A DNA stretch of 15,558 nucleotides from Bacillota bacterium (GCA_023398335.1 JAEWSJ010000022.1:1-15558), one strand, 5' to 3'. Positions 6,383-13,043 are shown, numbered from the stretch's first letter. Notes: generated by a model from the letters alone, not told the origin. Program-made: numbers and translations.

Positions 6383-7699
6383 TCAAACATTAACCTCTGC
6401 AAGTGAAGAACTTAGTAAAGATACACTCCAATAATAAGTATTATTGAATGCTGTTTGAAAGTCAGCAACGAAACATAATGAAACCTTAGTGTTGGTATCA
6501 ACATAATCTTTCAATGCTGAATAGTTTGCCGAAGTAAGTTTTTGTTCACTATCATTTGAAAAAATAACAGATTTATTACTACTTCCATACACATTATTTA
6601 TAGTATCAAAACTACTACTTTGATAACTATCAGTAAGAATCATATTAGCTCTACCATCTTTCCAATAATAATTAACGTAACCTTCCATTCTAAAAACTTT
6701 TTTGAATGCTGCTTCGTAATTTTTAACGTGTGCTGTAGAATCGTTAGTTTTTTGGATTTCACCAAAATTTGCTGCAGTAACTAATGTTGAATTAAATACT
6801 TCAGTCTCACCTTGTTCGACGAACGTGCTTTGAACATATTCTAAAGAAGGAGCATACATATACATATCAGCAAAGCCAACAAAATCATAAACATTATTAA
6901 TAGTAAGACCGTTATTAATTTTGCTATTACCATGAATTCTTAATACGTTATTTCCGTCGTATACTTCAATAACTGAATTATTTATCTTAGCAATATATTT
7001 TGCTCTCACTTTTACTAAATTACCCATACGTGTTCCTTTTTTGTTAATTGATAAAGAAGTTGTATAGTCATATAAGTCTGAAATATTGGTATATGAAGTT
7101 GCAAAAGACGAAATAATATCTTTCGTTATTTCTGTATCTTTTCCTTCTTTCCATTCAATAGAACTAACATTTACACATGGTTGACCAAGATATAAAGAAG
7201 CATAACCTTTAACGCGATATAATGAATCACTACCGTTTGCGTAAGAAGAGTATTTATTATCGTTATAATGAGCAAAAATATACCCAGTACTATCTACAAA
7301 ACTATAAGCATACTTTGGAAGATAACCCGAACTAGAAGTAATCATATCATTATAAGTAGTTAGGTGTCCTTCAAAAGTAACCATCTTTGTTCCAATAACA
7401 CAACCTTGTTCATTTTCAGAACCTTTTAGTGTTTGACAATATTCAACTATAGATGAAATATCTTCCTTATCATTTGTTTCTTCGCTAGATGAAGGTGATG
7501 AAATTTCGCCTGAAGAAGAATCAACACTGCTTGTTGGTACTTCTTCTGCAGTTGAAGAACTATATTCCTCAGATGTTGTCGGTAACGAACTAGAATTATT
7601 TATTAGGGATGTATTTGGTGATGTTGTACTTTCTTCGTTACATCCAGTAAGTCCCCAAACCAATACCGGAAGTAACATCAGTACATGATGTTTTTTCAT
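6383..7699 (-). CDS. Large surface lipoprotein with Ser/Thr/Glu-rich linker and repeated beta-rich units
   Basis: A 438-residue protein starting MKKHHVLMLLPVLVWGLTGC, a signal peptide with lipobox LTGC, so anchored on the outer face of the membrane. I start at ATG 7699, not at the upstream in-frame ATG 7747, because the signal peptide begins there. A Ser/Thr/Glu/Pro-rich linker follows (about residues 21-78). Three segments with similar strand order follow: near VTFEGHLTTYND...YRVKGYASL, LVKVRAKYIAKINNSVIEV...YDFVGFADM, and RMEGYVNYYWKDGRA...VSLCFVADF. They look like OB-fold-type domains, though I cannot show homology by eye. No catalytic motif is seen. It is transcribed alone; its weak promoter candidate (TGGTATGTT) lies just upstream. 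Confidence 0.85.
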   Translation of the reverse strand: MKKHHVLMLLPVLVWGLTGCNEESTTSPNTSLINNSSSLPTTSEEYSSSTAEEVPTSSVDSSSGEISSPSSSEETNDKEDISSIVEYCQTLKGSENEQGCVIGTKMVTFEGHLTTYNDMITSSSGYLPKYAYSFVDSTGYIFAHYNDNKYSSYANGSDSLYRVKGYASLYLGQPCVNVSSIEWKEGKDTEITKDIISSFATSYTNISDLYDYTTSLSINKKGTRMGNLVKVRAKYIAKINNSVIEVYDGNNVLRIHGNSKINNGLTINNVYDFVGFADMYMYAPSLEYVQSTFVEQGETEVFNSTLVTAANFGEIQKTNDSTAHVKNYEAAFKKVFRMEGYVNYYWKDGRANMILTDSYQSSSFDTINNVYGSSNKSVIFSNDSEQKLTSANYSALKDYVDTNTKVSLCFVADFQTAFNNTYYWSVSLLSSSLAEVNV

Positions 7700-7817
7700 A
7701 ACTCTAATGATAACATACCAATTAGTTTTTTTTAAGTCGAAAAACAAGATATTGTAAATTCAATGTCAAATAGAAAATTTTAATAGTAATCAAATAATTT
7801 TTTTGCGACTAATACGA

Positions 7818-7823
7818 TACAAT
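7818..7823 (+). promoter_or_regulatory. Possible -10 box immediately upstream of the polymerase ATG
   Basis: TACAAT at 7818-7823 would place the transcript start at or next to the ATG at 7830, giving a leaderless mRNA. No clear -35 box and no SOS (LexA) box were seen in 7700-7830. Confidence 0.35.
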
Positions 7824-7829
7824 ATATAT

Positions 7830-9095
7830 ATGAACAGAATATATTTATGTATCGATTTAAAAACTTTTTATGCCTCAGTTGAATGTGCATTGAGGGGGCT
7901 CGATCCATTTAAAACAAATCTTGTCGTGGCGGATCCATCAAGGAAAAATGGTGCATTATGTTTAGCTATTACTCCAGCTATGAAGGCTTTAGGTATCCAT
8001 AATAGATGTCGTCTTTTTGAAATTCAAAAAAATGTTAAATATATCATCGCTTTACCACGTATGCAAAAATATATCGATACTTCTGCAGAGGTATATTCCA
8101 TCTACCTTAGATATGTTGCCAAAGAAGATATTCATGTTTATTCAATTGACGAAGCGTTTTTAGATGTAACAAACTATCTAAAGTTATATCGTATGACTGC
8201 TGAAGAACTCGCTAAAACTATAATGAATGATATATATAACGAACTCCATTTAACAGCAACTGCCGGAATAGGAACTAATCTTTTCTTATGTAAAGTCGCT
8301 CTTGATATTACTGCAAAACATATTAAATCGAATATCGGTTATCTTGACGAACAAAAGTTTAAAGACGAATTATGGCTTCATACTCCATTAACAGATTTTT
8401 GGCAAATAGGAAGAGGAATAAGTAGAAGATTAAATAATATGGGACTATATACTATGAAAGATATAGCACTTTGTGATGAAAAAAGAATCTACAAAGAATT
8501 TGGAATAAATGGAGAATTTATTATCGATCATTCAAAGGGAATTGAACCGTGCACGATGAAAGAAATCAAAAATTATAAACGTGAGAATAATTCTATATCT
8601 CAAGGTCAAGTCTTGTTTGAAGATTACACTTATGACAAAGCACGAATTGCTATGAAAGAAATGGTTGATTTATTAAGTTTAGAACTAATTGATAAAAAAC
8701 TTGTAGGTAATGTCTTAGTATTAAATATTGGATACTCTAAAGATATTATTAAATCTACTGGAGGTGCAGTAAAGATTACACAAACAACTAATGTCTTTTC
8801 AATTCTTTTAAAGTACTTTGATGATTTGTACTTTCAAACAACAAGCCCAGATTTTCCAATAAGACGAATTACAATCGCTGTAGATAATGTTATCTCTGAA
8901 GATAAAGAATTTTTTGATTTATTTACCGACGAAGAAAAAGTAAAAAAGGAACGTTCGATGGAACGAACCATAAACGAGATCAAAAAAATGTACGGTAAAA
9001 ACTCCATTCTTAAAGCGATGAATTTACAAGAAGGAGCTACGACAAGAAAAAGAAATAAACTACTAGGAGGACATAACAGTGGAGAAGAAAATTAA
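7830..9095 (+). CDS. Y-family DNA polymerase, UvrX/UmuC-like
   Basis: Translesion polymerase of the UvrX/YqjW branch in Firmicutes, 421 residues. The palm domain holds metal-binding Asp 9 (LCIDLKTFYASVEC) and Asp 107-Glu 108 (VYSIDEAFLDV). Conserved NLVVADPSRKNGALCLAITPAMKALG and RCRLFEI segments follow the first motif. A helix-hairpin-helix thumb (FWQIGRGISRRLNNMG) and a C-terminal little finger complete it. The frame is open to a TTG at 7803, but family members begin at MNRIYLCIDLK, so I choose ATG 7830. There is no Shine-Dalgarno ahead of it. Its 3' end overlaps the YolD gene by 17 bp, forming a two-gene unit. Such polymerases are often on plasmids and prophages, but nothing here proves mobility. 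Confidence 0.94.
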   Translation: MNRIYLCIDLKTFYASVECALRGLDPFKTNLVVADPSRKNGALCLAITPAMKALGIHNRCRLFEIQKNVKYIIALPRMQKYIDTSAEVYSIYLRYVAKEDIHVYSIDEAFLDVTNYLKLYRMTAEELAKTIMNDIYNELHLTATAGIGTNLFLCKVALDITAKHIKSNIGYLDEQKFKDELWLHTPLTDFWQIGRGISRRLNNMGLYTMKDIALCDEKRIYKEFGINGEFIIDHSKGIEPCTMKEIKNYKRENNSISQGQVLFEDYTYDKARIAMKEMVDLLSLELIDKKLVGNVLVLNIGYSKDIIKSTGGAVKITQTTNVFSILLKYFDDLYFQTTSPDFPIRRITIAVDNVISEDKEFFDLFTDEEKVKKERSMERTINEIKKMYGKNSILKAMNLQEGATTRKRNKLLGGHNSGEEN

Positions 9096-9405
9096 AGCTG
9101 ATCGCGCTAAACAATTTTTGCCTTTTGATTCATTAAAAGGTTTCCGCGAAGCCATAAAAGAAAAAGAAACAATTTATGTTGATAAGATAGAATTGCCTGA
9201 TGAAGACAAACTTCTTTTATCCGATGTCATTTCATCCTTAAGAAAAAATACCATGGTAGAAATAACCCATTATAAAAAGAAACAATACATAAAAATTTGT
9301 GGACTGATTTCTGATATCGATCCAATAAATAAAACTCTACATGTTGTTAAAGAAAAAATTGAATTTGATAATATACTAAAAATTGATGTCGTCTTAGATT
9401 ACTAG
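9079..9405 (+). CDS. YolD-like protein
   Basis: A small soluble protein of 108 residues with the YolD N-terminal signature DRAKQFLPFDSLKGFREAI. The second half is a short beta-rich segment (MVEITHYKKKQYIKICGLIS). In Firmicutes this family is regularly encoded next to UvrX-type polymerases and has been proposed as a functional counterpart of UmuD; its biochemistry is not settled. The start is GTG 9079, placed by a perfect AGGAGG at 9065-9070 inside the polymerase gene. It is coupled to the polymerase by a 17-bp overlap. Its TAG stop shares a CTAG with the stop of the convergent phosphatase gene. Confidence 0.88.
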   Translation: MEKKIKADRAKQFLPFDSLKGFREAIKEKETIYVDKIELPDEDKLLLSDVISSLRKNTMVEITHYKKKQYIKICGLISDIDPINKTLHVVKEKIEFDNILKIDVVLDY

Positions 9406-9977
9406 AAAACGTGTAATTCTTTTACTTCTACTTTGTCTTTACTAATTGATAAATGAGTCATATTCATATTCAATAATTTTGTTGAAAAGCAATATTTGTT
9501 TGAATCAATATAAGAAAGTAATCCTTTAATTGCATGAGAATGACTTACTAAAAGTATTCTTTTATTATCGTATTCTTTTAATAAATCTATCGCAGCGCAA
9601 TATACTCTTTCTTCAAGTGAAGAATTTCTTTCGCATCCAGGATAATAACTTTCTTTATTGCTATCAATTACGTCTCGAACTAATGCAACATCTTGAGTCT
9701 CTAATTCACCAAAATCTCTCTCGATAAATCCTTCATTAATTATTGTTGGCAAATTGATATTTAGTTCATCTTTTATAATGCTTAATGTTTCTTGGGCACG
9801 GATTAAAGGTGAAGTCATAAAAACATCAAAAGACAATCCTTTGTCTTTGATCTTTTTTCCTAAATTATGCGCTTGGATTTTCCCATTATCATTTAAATGA
9901 TTATCGATTCTTCCTTGGCATAAAAGTTTTTTATTCCAATCTGTCTCTCCGTGTCGTACCAAATATAATTCAATCAT
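9402..9977 (-). CDS. Histidine phosphatase family protein (phosphoglycerate mutase-like)
   Basis: Cytoplasmic phosphatase/mutase-fold enzyme of 191 residues. The phospho-accepting His 9 lies in LVRHGETDWN. Arg 60 lies in TSPLIRAQET, Glu 86 in GFIERDFGE, and His 146 in LLVSHSHAI, so the four core catalytic positions of the family are present. The length fits small phosphatases such as the alpha-ribazole or PhoE type better than dPGM. The substrate cannot be told. The ATG is preceded by AAGGTG on the minus strand. It is divergent from the GNAT gene, with an extended -10 promoter between them, and it converges directly on yolD with no room for a terminator. Confidence 0.92.
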   Translation of the reverse strand: MIELYLVRHGETDWNKKLLCQGRIDNHLNDNGKIQAHNLGKKIKDKGLSFDVFMTSPLIRAQETLSIIKDELNINLPTIINEGFIERDFGELETQDVALVRDVIDSNKESYYPGCERNSSLEERVYCAAIDLLKEYDNKRILLVSHSHAIKGLLSYIDSNKYCFSTKLLNMNMTHLSISKDKVEVKELHVF

Positions 9978-9994
9978 GTTTTTTCACCTTAGTA

Positions 9995-10003
9995 ATTATA
10001 CCA
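9995..10003 (-). promoter_or_regulatory. Extended -10 promoter of the histidine phosphatase gene
   Basis: The minus strand reads TGGTATAAT, a TGn-extended perfect -10 box. The AAGGTG ribosome site follows within about 12 bases, so the leader is very short. No good -35 box is seen. Confidence 0.6.
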
Positions 10004-10021
10004 TGATAATACGGCTTTTTG

Positions 10022-10030
10022 TGGTATTAT
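10022..10030 (+). promoter_or_regulatory. Extended -10 promoter of the GNAT-cls unit
   Basis: TGGTATTAT on the plus strand is a TGn-extended -10. The Shine-Dalgarno AAGGAG (10037-10042) follows seven bases later. It faces away from the phosphatase promoter, with the two -10 boxes about 20 bp apart. Confidence 0.5.
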
Positions 10031-10053
10031 ATTTACAAGGAGATTATAAGAAA

Positions 10054-10614
10054 ATGAAGAACGCTGAGATTGATTTATCGCATATCTTATTAACAACTGA
10101 TAGACTAATTCTACGTCCTTTTGCTTTCTCTGATCTTGATGATTTTTATGAATATGCCAAGGTTGATGGTGTTGGTGAATGCGCTGGTTGGGTCCATCAT
10201 AAATCAAAAGAAGAATCAAATGAAATACTTAACATGTTTATTAAAGAGAAAAAAACATTTGCTATAGTATATAAAGAAAATAACAAAGTTATCGGATCGT
10301 TAGGAATAGAAGAAACCAGTGAGATATATGGTAAGTATATTGAAGAAAATGCTAAAATCCGTACTCTTGGTTATGTTTTATCAAAGGATTATTGGGGAAA
10401 AGGTTTGATGACGGAAGCAGTAAAAACTGTTATCACTTATTTGTTTACTAATAATATTGTAGATTACTTATCTATCGATCATTATTGTTTTAATAATCGT
10501 TCTCAACGCGTAATCGAAAAATGTGGATTCAGATTCGTATTTGATGGAATGGCTAAAACAAGATATAACACAATCGAAAAAGCAAAGTATTATCTACTAA
10601 AGAAAGAGAAGTAA
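10054..10614 (+). CDS. GNAT family N-acetyltransferase (RimJ/RimL type)
   Basis: Acetyl-CoA-dependent transferase of 186 residues. It opens with LLTTDRLILRPFAFSDLDDF, the usual start of the RimJ/RimL-like group. IVYKENNKVIGSLGI (71-85) forms the central strands. LGYVLSKDYWGKGLMTEAV (105-123) is the acetyl-CoA loop, with pattern WGKGL in the Q/R-x-x-G-x-G/A position. CFNNRSQRVIEKCGFRFV is the C-terminal Asn-x-x-S-x-x-V-x-E-K-x-G-F block. I start at ATG 10054 because AAGGAG precedes it; the open frame to 9976 crosses the promoter. The acceptor may be a ribosomal protein N-terminus or a small molecule; this cannot be told. cls starts one base after its stop codon. Confidence 0.93.
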   Translation: MKNAEIDLSHILLTTDRLILRPFAFSDLDDFYEYAKVDGVGECAGWVHHKSKEESNEILNMFIKEKKTFAIVYKENNKVIGSLGIEETSEIYGKYIEENAKIRTLGYVLSKDYWGKGLMTEAVKTVITYLFTNNIVDYLSIDHYCFNNRSQRVIEKCGFRFVFDGMAKTRYNTIEKAKYYLLKKEK

Positions 10615-10615
10615 T

Positions 10616-12094
10616 ATGTGGATTTTTTTTATTGAGACTATTCCTTCGTGGGTTTCTATTTCAATTGGTATATTAGATTTATTAGTCATTATCTCTATCG
10701 TCTTTCTTGAAAAGAAAAATCCTCGAAGCATAATTATTTGGATTTTGTTATTTTTGGTAATTCCATTTTCCGGATTCTTTTTGTATTTAATGTTTGGTAA
10801 TGGTCCGAAAATAAATCGTAAAAAATGGTCGAAGAACAAAGCGATTAACGACTCTAACATTCATAACAAAATGGACTATGGTGCTTTTAAACTATATCCT
10901 TCTGCAAAAGAAAATAACGATATAGTAAAAGAACTAATTAGATTAAACGAGATTAATCATTTTCCTTGTACAGAAAATAACAAAGTAGATTTTTACGTTG
11001 ATGCAAAATCTTTATACGCTGATATGTTAAAAGATATTTCAAATGCCAAAAAATCCATTAATATGATGTACTACATATTTAGAAATGATCGTATTGGTAA
11101 AGAATTCATTGCTGCAATAACAAAAAAAGCCAAAGAAGGTATCATTGTTAATTTAATGTACGATGCCTCCGCAAATAAAAGAATAGATAAAAGAAACTTC
11201 AAAGAGTTAATAAATGCAGGTGGACATGTTGAAGCTTTCTTCGGTACAAGATTAATCATTTTAAACTTAATTAATTCAAGTTACCGAAATCATCGTAAAA
11301 TCACAGTCATTGACGGACATATTAGTTATGTTGGTGGCATGAACATCGGTGTTGAATATTTAGGGGAACATAAACGCATTACTCCGTGGCGTGATACATC
11401 AATAAGAATCGAAGGAGATGCAAGTGCGATGCTCCAAATGAGATATCTTCAAGATTTGGCCTCAAATAGTAATAAGATTGATTCAAATACATATAGCAAT
11501 TTAATTTCGTTAAACAAACTTTTTTTTAGTAAAATTCAACTTAAGAATATTTCACCAGTACAAATAATTTCCTCTGGACCAGATACTCCTTCAACAGAAA
11601 TTAAATACTGCTATCAAAAAATGATTAATTCTGCAACCCATGATGTTTATCTTGAAACACCTTATTTCATCCCAGATTTATCCTTCTATGATTCAATTAT
11701 GTTAGCTCAACAATCGGGAATTAACGTTCACTTAATCATCCCGGGAATCTACGATCACAAAATGGTCTATTATGTTACACTTGCAAATCTTGAACCTCTT
11801 TTAAAAGCAGGCGTCAAAGTGTATTTATACAACGGATTTATCCATTCAAAAATGTGTGTAAGTGATGATATCTGTGCTAGTATAGGAACCGCAAATCTAG
11901 ATATGAGAAGTTTTGAACTTAACTTTGAAGTAAATGCTATTCTCTATGGAAAAGCGGAGGTAGCTAAATCGCTTGATATAATAAAGAAAGATATTGAGAA
12001 TTCGAAAGAACTCACCTATGAGCAATTCAAGAATAGAAGTAGATTTGAAAAAATCAAAGAAGGATTTTTCAGAATATTTTCTCCATTGATGTAA
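10616..12094 (+). CDS. cls: Cardiolipin synthase
   Basis: Membrane phospholipase-D-fold enzyme that condenses two phosphatidylglycerol molecules into cardiolipin and glycerol. The 492 residues are close to the family length. Two N-terminal membrane helices (about 10-31 and 38-60) contain the family-typical NPRSIIIWILLFLVIPFSGF. The first HKD motif is HRKITVID (His 226, Lys 228, Asp 233) and the second HSKMCVSD (His 410, Lys 412, Asp 417), each followed by the usual GG/GTANLDMRSFELNFE context. The ATG at 10616 comes one base after the GNAT stop and uses a GAGAAG inside that gene, so the two are probably co-transcribed. Confidence 0.96.
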   Translation: MWIFFIETIPSWVSISIGILDLLVIISIVFLEKKNPRSIIIWILLFLVIPFSGFFLYLMFGNGPKINRKKWSKNKAINDSNIHNKMDYGAFKLYPSAKENNDIVKELIRLNEINHFPCTENNKVDFYVDAKSLYADMLKDISNAKKSINMMYYIFRNDRIGKEFIAAITKKAKEGIIVNLMYDASANKRIDKRNFKELINAGGHVEAFFGTRLIILNLINSSYRNHRKITVIDGHISYVGGMNIGVEYLGEHKRITPWRDTSIRIEGDASAMLQMRYLQDLASNSNKIDSNTYSNLISLNKLFFSKIQLKNISPVQIISSGPDTPSTEIKYCYQKMINSATHDVYLETPYFIPDLSFYDSIMLAQQSGINVHLIIPGIYDHKMVYYVTLANLEPLLKAGVKVYLYNGFIHSKMCVSDDICASIGTANLDMRSFELNFEVNAILYGKAEVAKSLDIIKKDIENSKELTYEQFKNRSRFEKIKEGFFRIFSPLM

Positions 12095-12101
12095 AGTAAA
12101 A
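12087..12101. repeat. 15-bp direct repeat, left copy
   Basis: TGATGTAAAGTAAAA begins in the last codons of cls and recurs exactly at 13234-13248, just before the rpsP promoter. The two copies bracket the cassette of about 1.15 kb. In AT-rich DNA a match this long can arise by chance. Confidence 0.45.
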
Positions 12102-12140
12102 AACACCAGAATTAATTAACAAGGCTTTTGTATAAACACA

Positions 12141-12197
12141 CATAAAATTTACCTCACTTTTATGTTTTCTTTTTTTAAAAATTATATATAATATAAG
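12141..12197. repeat. Cassette-flanking direct repeat, copy 1
   Basis: This 57-bp block matches 12930-12985. The first 36 bases (from CATAAAATTTACCTC to the T-run) are identical. A short divergent AT stretch follows, then 14 identical bases ending TATAATATAAG. On the minus strand it contains AGTGAGGT followed by ATG, the same start region as gene A. Here, however, the ATG leads only into an unrelated 24-codon frame running into the cls 3' end. Confidence 0.85.
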
Positions 12198-12608
12198 TAC
12201 CTAAACCTATAAAGGTTTGCACCACCGCATGAGATGTGGTGTTTTTTTTCCTTTTTTTAACTTTAGCGAATTTAATTACATCATTTTCTTGTTTCTTAGA
12301 AATATGTGTCTTACGATAAACATTCATATTTATATTTACATTATTGAAATTAATCGGTTTACCATTTATATTTTTAGTAATATACCCATGGTCGACACCA
12401 CTAGGAGTTCTCTATGACTAAATTTCATTTTTTTATAAAGACCACGTTTTAATTGAGTAAATCTATAATTGTCGCGCTTATATAAATGCGTTAATTCTAT
12501 AGCCCTTACTTCATTAGTTCTCTTATCCTTATAAACTAAATAATAGTGTGTTGAATTAGGTTTAATTGAATTAAACATATACTTATTTTTTATCTTTGTT
12601 ATTTTCAC
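12175..12608 (-). pseudogene. Cassette gene B: basic protein of unknown family, frameshifted
   Basis: The first frame gives 80 residues. From MFNSIKPNSTHYYLVYKD it reads EVRAIELTHLYKRDNYRF, QLKRGLYKKMKF and SHREL, then ends in VSTMGILLKI. At about 12406 a one-base deletion seems to have occurred: the next frame gives PSGVDHGYITKNINGK and stays open, Lys/Asn rich (SKKQENDVIKFAKVKKRKK), to a TAA at 12175-12177. The combined product would be about 140 residues and strongly basic. The start is uncertain: GTG 12608 overlaps gene A's TGA stop but lies too close to the AAGGA, and ATG 12578 lacks a ribosome site. I do not recognise a named family. The last part runs through the plus-strand terminator, so the original stop may have been earlier. 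An alternative is a real 80-residue protein. Confidence 0.5.
12203..12249 (+). terminator. Hairpin pair with U-run, probable cls terminator
   Basis: A first hairpin AAACCT-ATAA-AGGTTT (12203-12218) is followed by CACCAC (12220-12225) pairing with GTGGTG (12236-12241) and a run of eight T residues. It is about 110 bases past the cls stop. A weaker CATAAAA/TTTTATG stem with a T-rich tail precedes it at 12141-12176. Confidence 0.7.
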
Positions 12609-12932
12609 TTCCTTTTACTCCTTTTATTCTTTTCTTTCTTTTTAATTCTTTCGTTTGCTACACCCATTGTAGCGCCTATTAATTTTGTGATCGAACTTAG
12701 TAAAGGCCAACAAAGAACAATTACTAAGATAGTAGCTAATGCAAAGGTAACCGAGTTTTTAAAACTCTCAAATGATATAAAGTCTTTTGTATCTTTGGGT
12801 CTATAAAACCCATTTTTAAATGTTTCTTGAGCCATAATAGCGCCATTGTTAAATTGTGTATATGAATAGACAAAATACCCAATAACCAAGGTTATAAGGC
12901 ATAATATATAAGAGGTTTTTTAATCTTTTCAT
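12605..12932 (-). pseudogene. Cassette gene A: small two-helix membrane protein, frameshift in an A6 run
   Basis: From a well-formed start (AGTGAGGT, 7-nt spacer, ATG at 12930-12932) the frame begins MKRLKN and soon leaves the good reading. Removing one A from the A6 run (12916-12921) gives MKRLKTSYILCLITLVIGYF and joins the long downstream frame of 94 codons, for 108 residues in total. That protein has an N-terminal membrane helix (about 7-24), a loop with YRPKDTKDFISFESFKN, a second helix (TFALATILVIVLCWPLL) and a Lys/Arg tail (ERIKKKEKNKRSKRK). I know no family for it. The alternatives are translation from an internal TTG at 12889, a 27-residue hydrophobic peptide from the ATG, slippage on the A-run, or a sequencing error. 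Confidence 0.6.
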
Positions 12933-12985
12933 AAAATTTACCTCACTTTTATGTTTTCTTTTTTTGAATTTATATATAATATAAG
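12930..12985. repeat. Cassette-flanking direct repeat, copy 2 (gene A leader)
   Basis: This is the second copy of the repeat at 12141-12197, 789 bp away in the same orientation. On the minus strand it holds the gene A -10 box, leader, Shine-Dalgarno and ATG. The block CATAAAA-GTGAGGTAAA-TTTTATG places the ribosome site in the loop and the ATG in the 3' arm of a 7-bp palindrome. Confidence 0.85.
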
Positions 12986-13003
12986 AAGTCAGTAACTAGT
13001 CAA
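12976..13003 (-). promoter_or_regulatory. Promoter of cassette gene A
   Basis: On the minus strand TTGACT (plus 12998-13003) and TATTAT (plus 12976-12981) are 16 bp apart, giving a leader of about 37 nt before ATG 12932. The -35 lies just outside the direct repeat, and copy 1 has no comparable -35. Confidence 0.55.
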
Positions 13004-13043
13004 GGTTACTACATAACCCAAGCAATCAAGCATTGGTTTTTTT
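12991..13043 (+). terminator. Hairpin pair with U-run on the plus strand
   Basis: AGTAAC (12991-12996) pairs with GTTACT (13005-13010). A weaker second stem (AACC 13015-13018 with GGTT 13035-13038, or CCAA with TTGG) is followed by seven T residues. The layout mirrors 12203-12249 beside the other repeat copy. From 13044 to 13230 I see only weak inverted repeats (TTATACC...GGTATAA at 13064-13095; TAACTCC...GGAGTTA at 13139-13189) and no gene. Confidence 0.45.

Noticed and set aside
7700..7830. LexA/SOS box for the polymerase-yolD unit
   Set aside because: I looked for a GAAC-N4-GTTC-type site and found none.
9530..9727. 65-codon plus-strand frame inside the histidine phosphatase
   Set aside because: Antisense to a gene with intact catalytic motifs.
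9989..10219. 76-codon minus-strand frame over the start of the GNAT gene
   Set aside because: Antisense shadow; its His/Gln-rich composition is unlike the neighbours.
10597..12106. Three minus-strand frames over cls (87, 62 and 69 codons)
   Set aside because: All lie opposite the well-supported cardiolipin synthase; no start signals.
12217..12417. 66-codon plus-strand frame in the cassette
   Set aside because: It starts inside the terminator hairpin, lacks a ribosome site, and is antisense to the second half of gene B.
12141..12985. CRISPR-like array
   Set aside because: Only two repeat copies, 789 bp apart, with coding sequence between them and no spacers of regular length.
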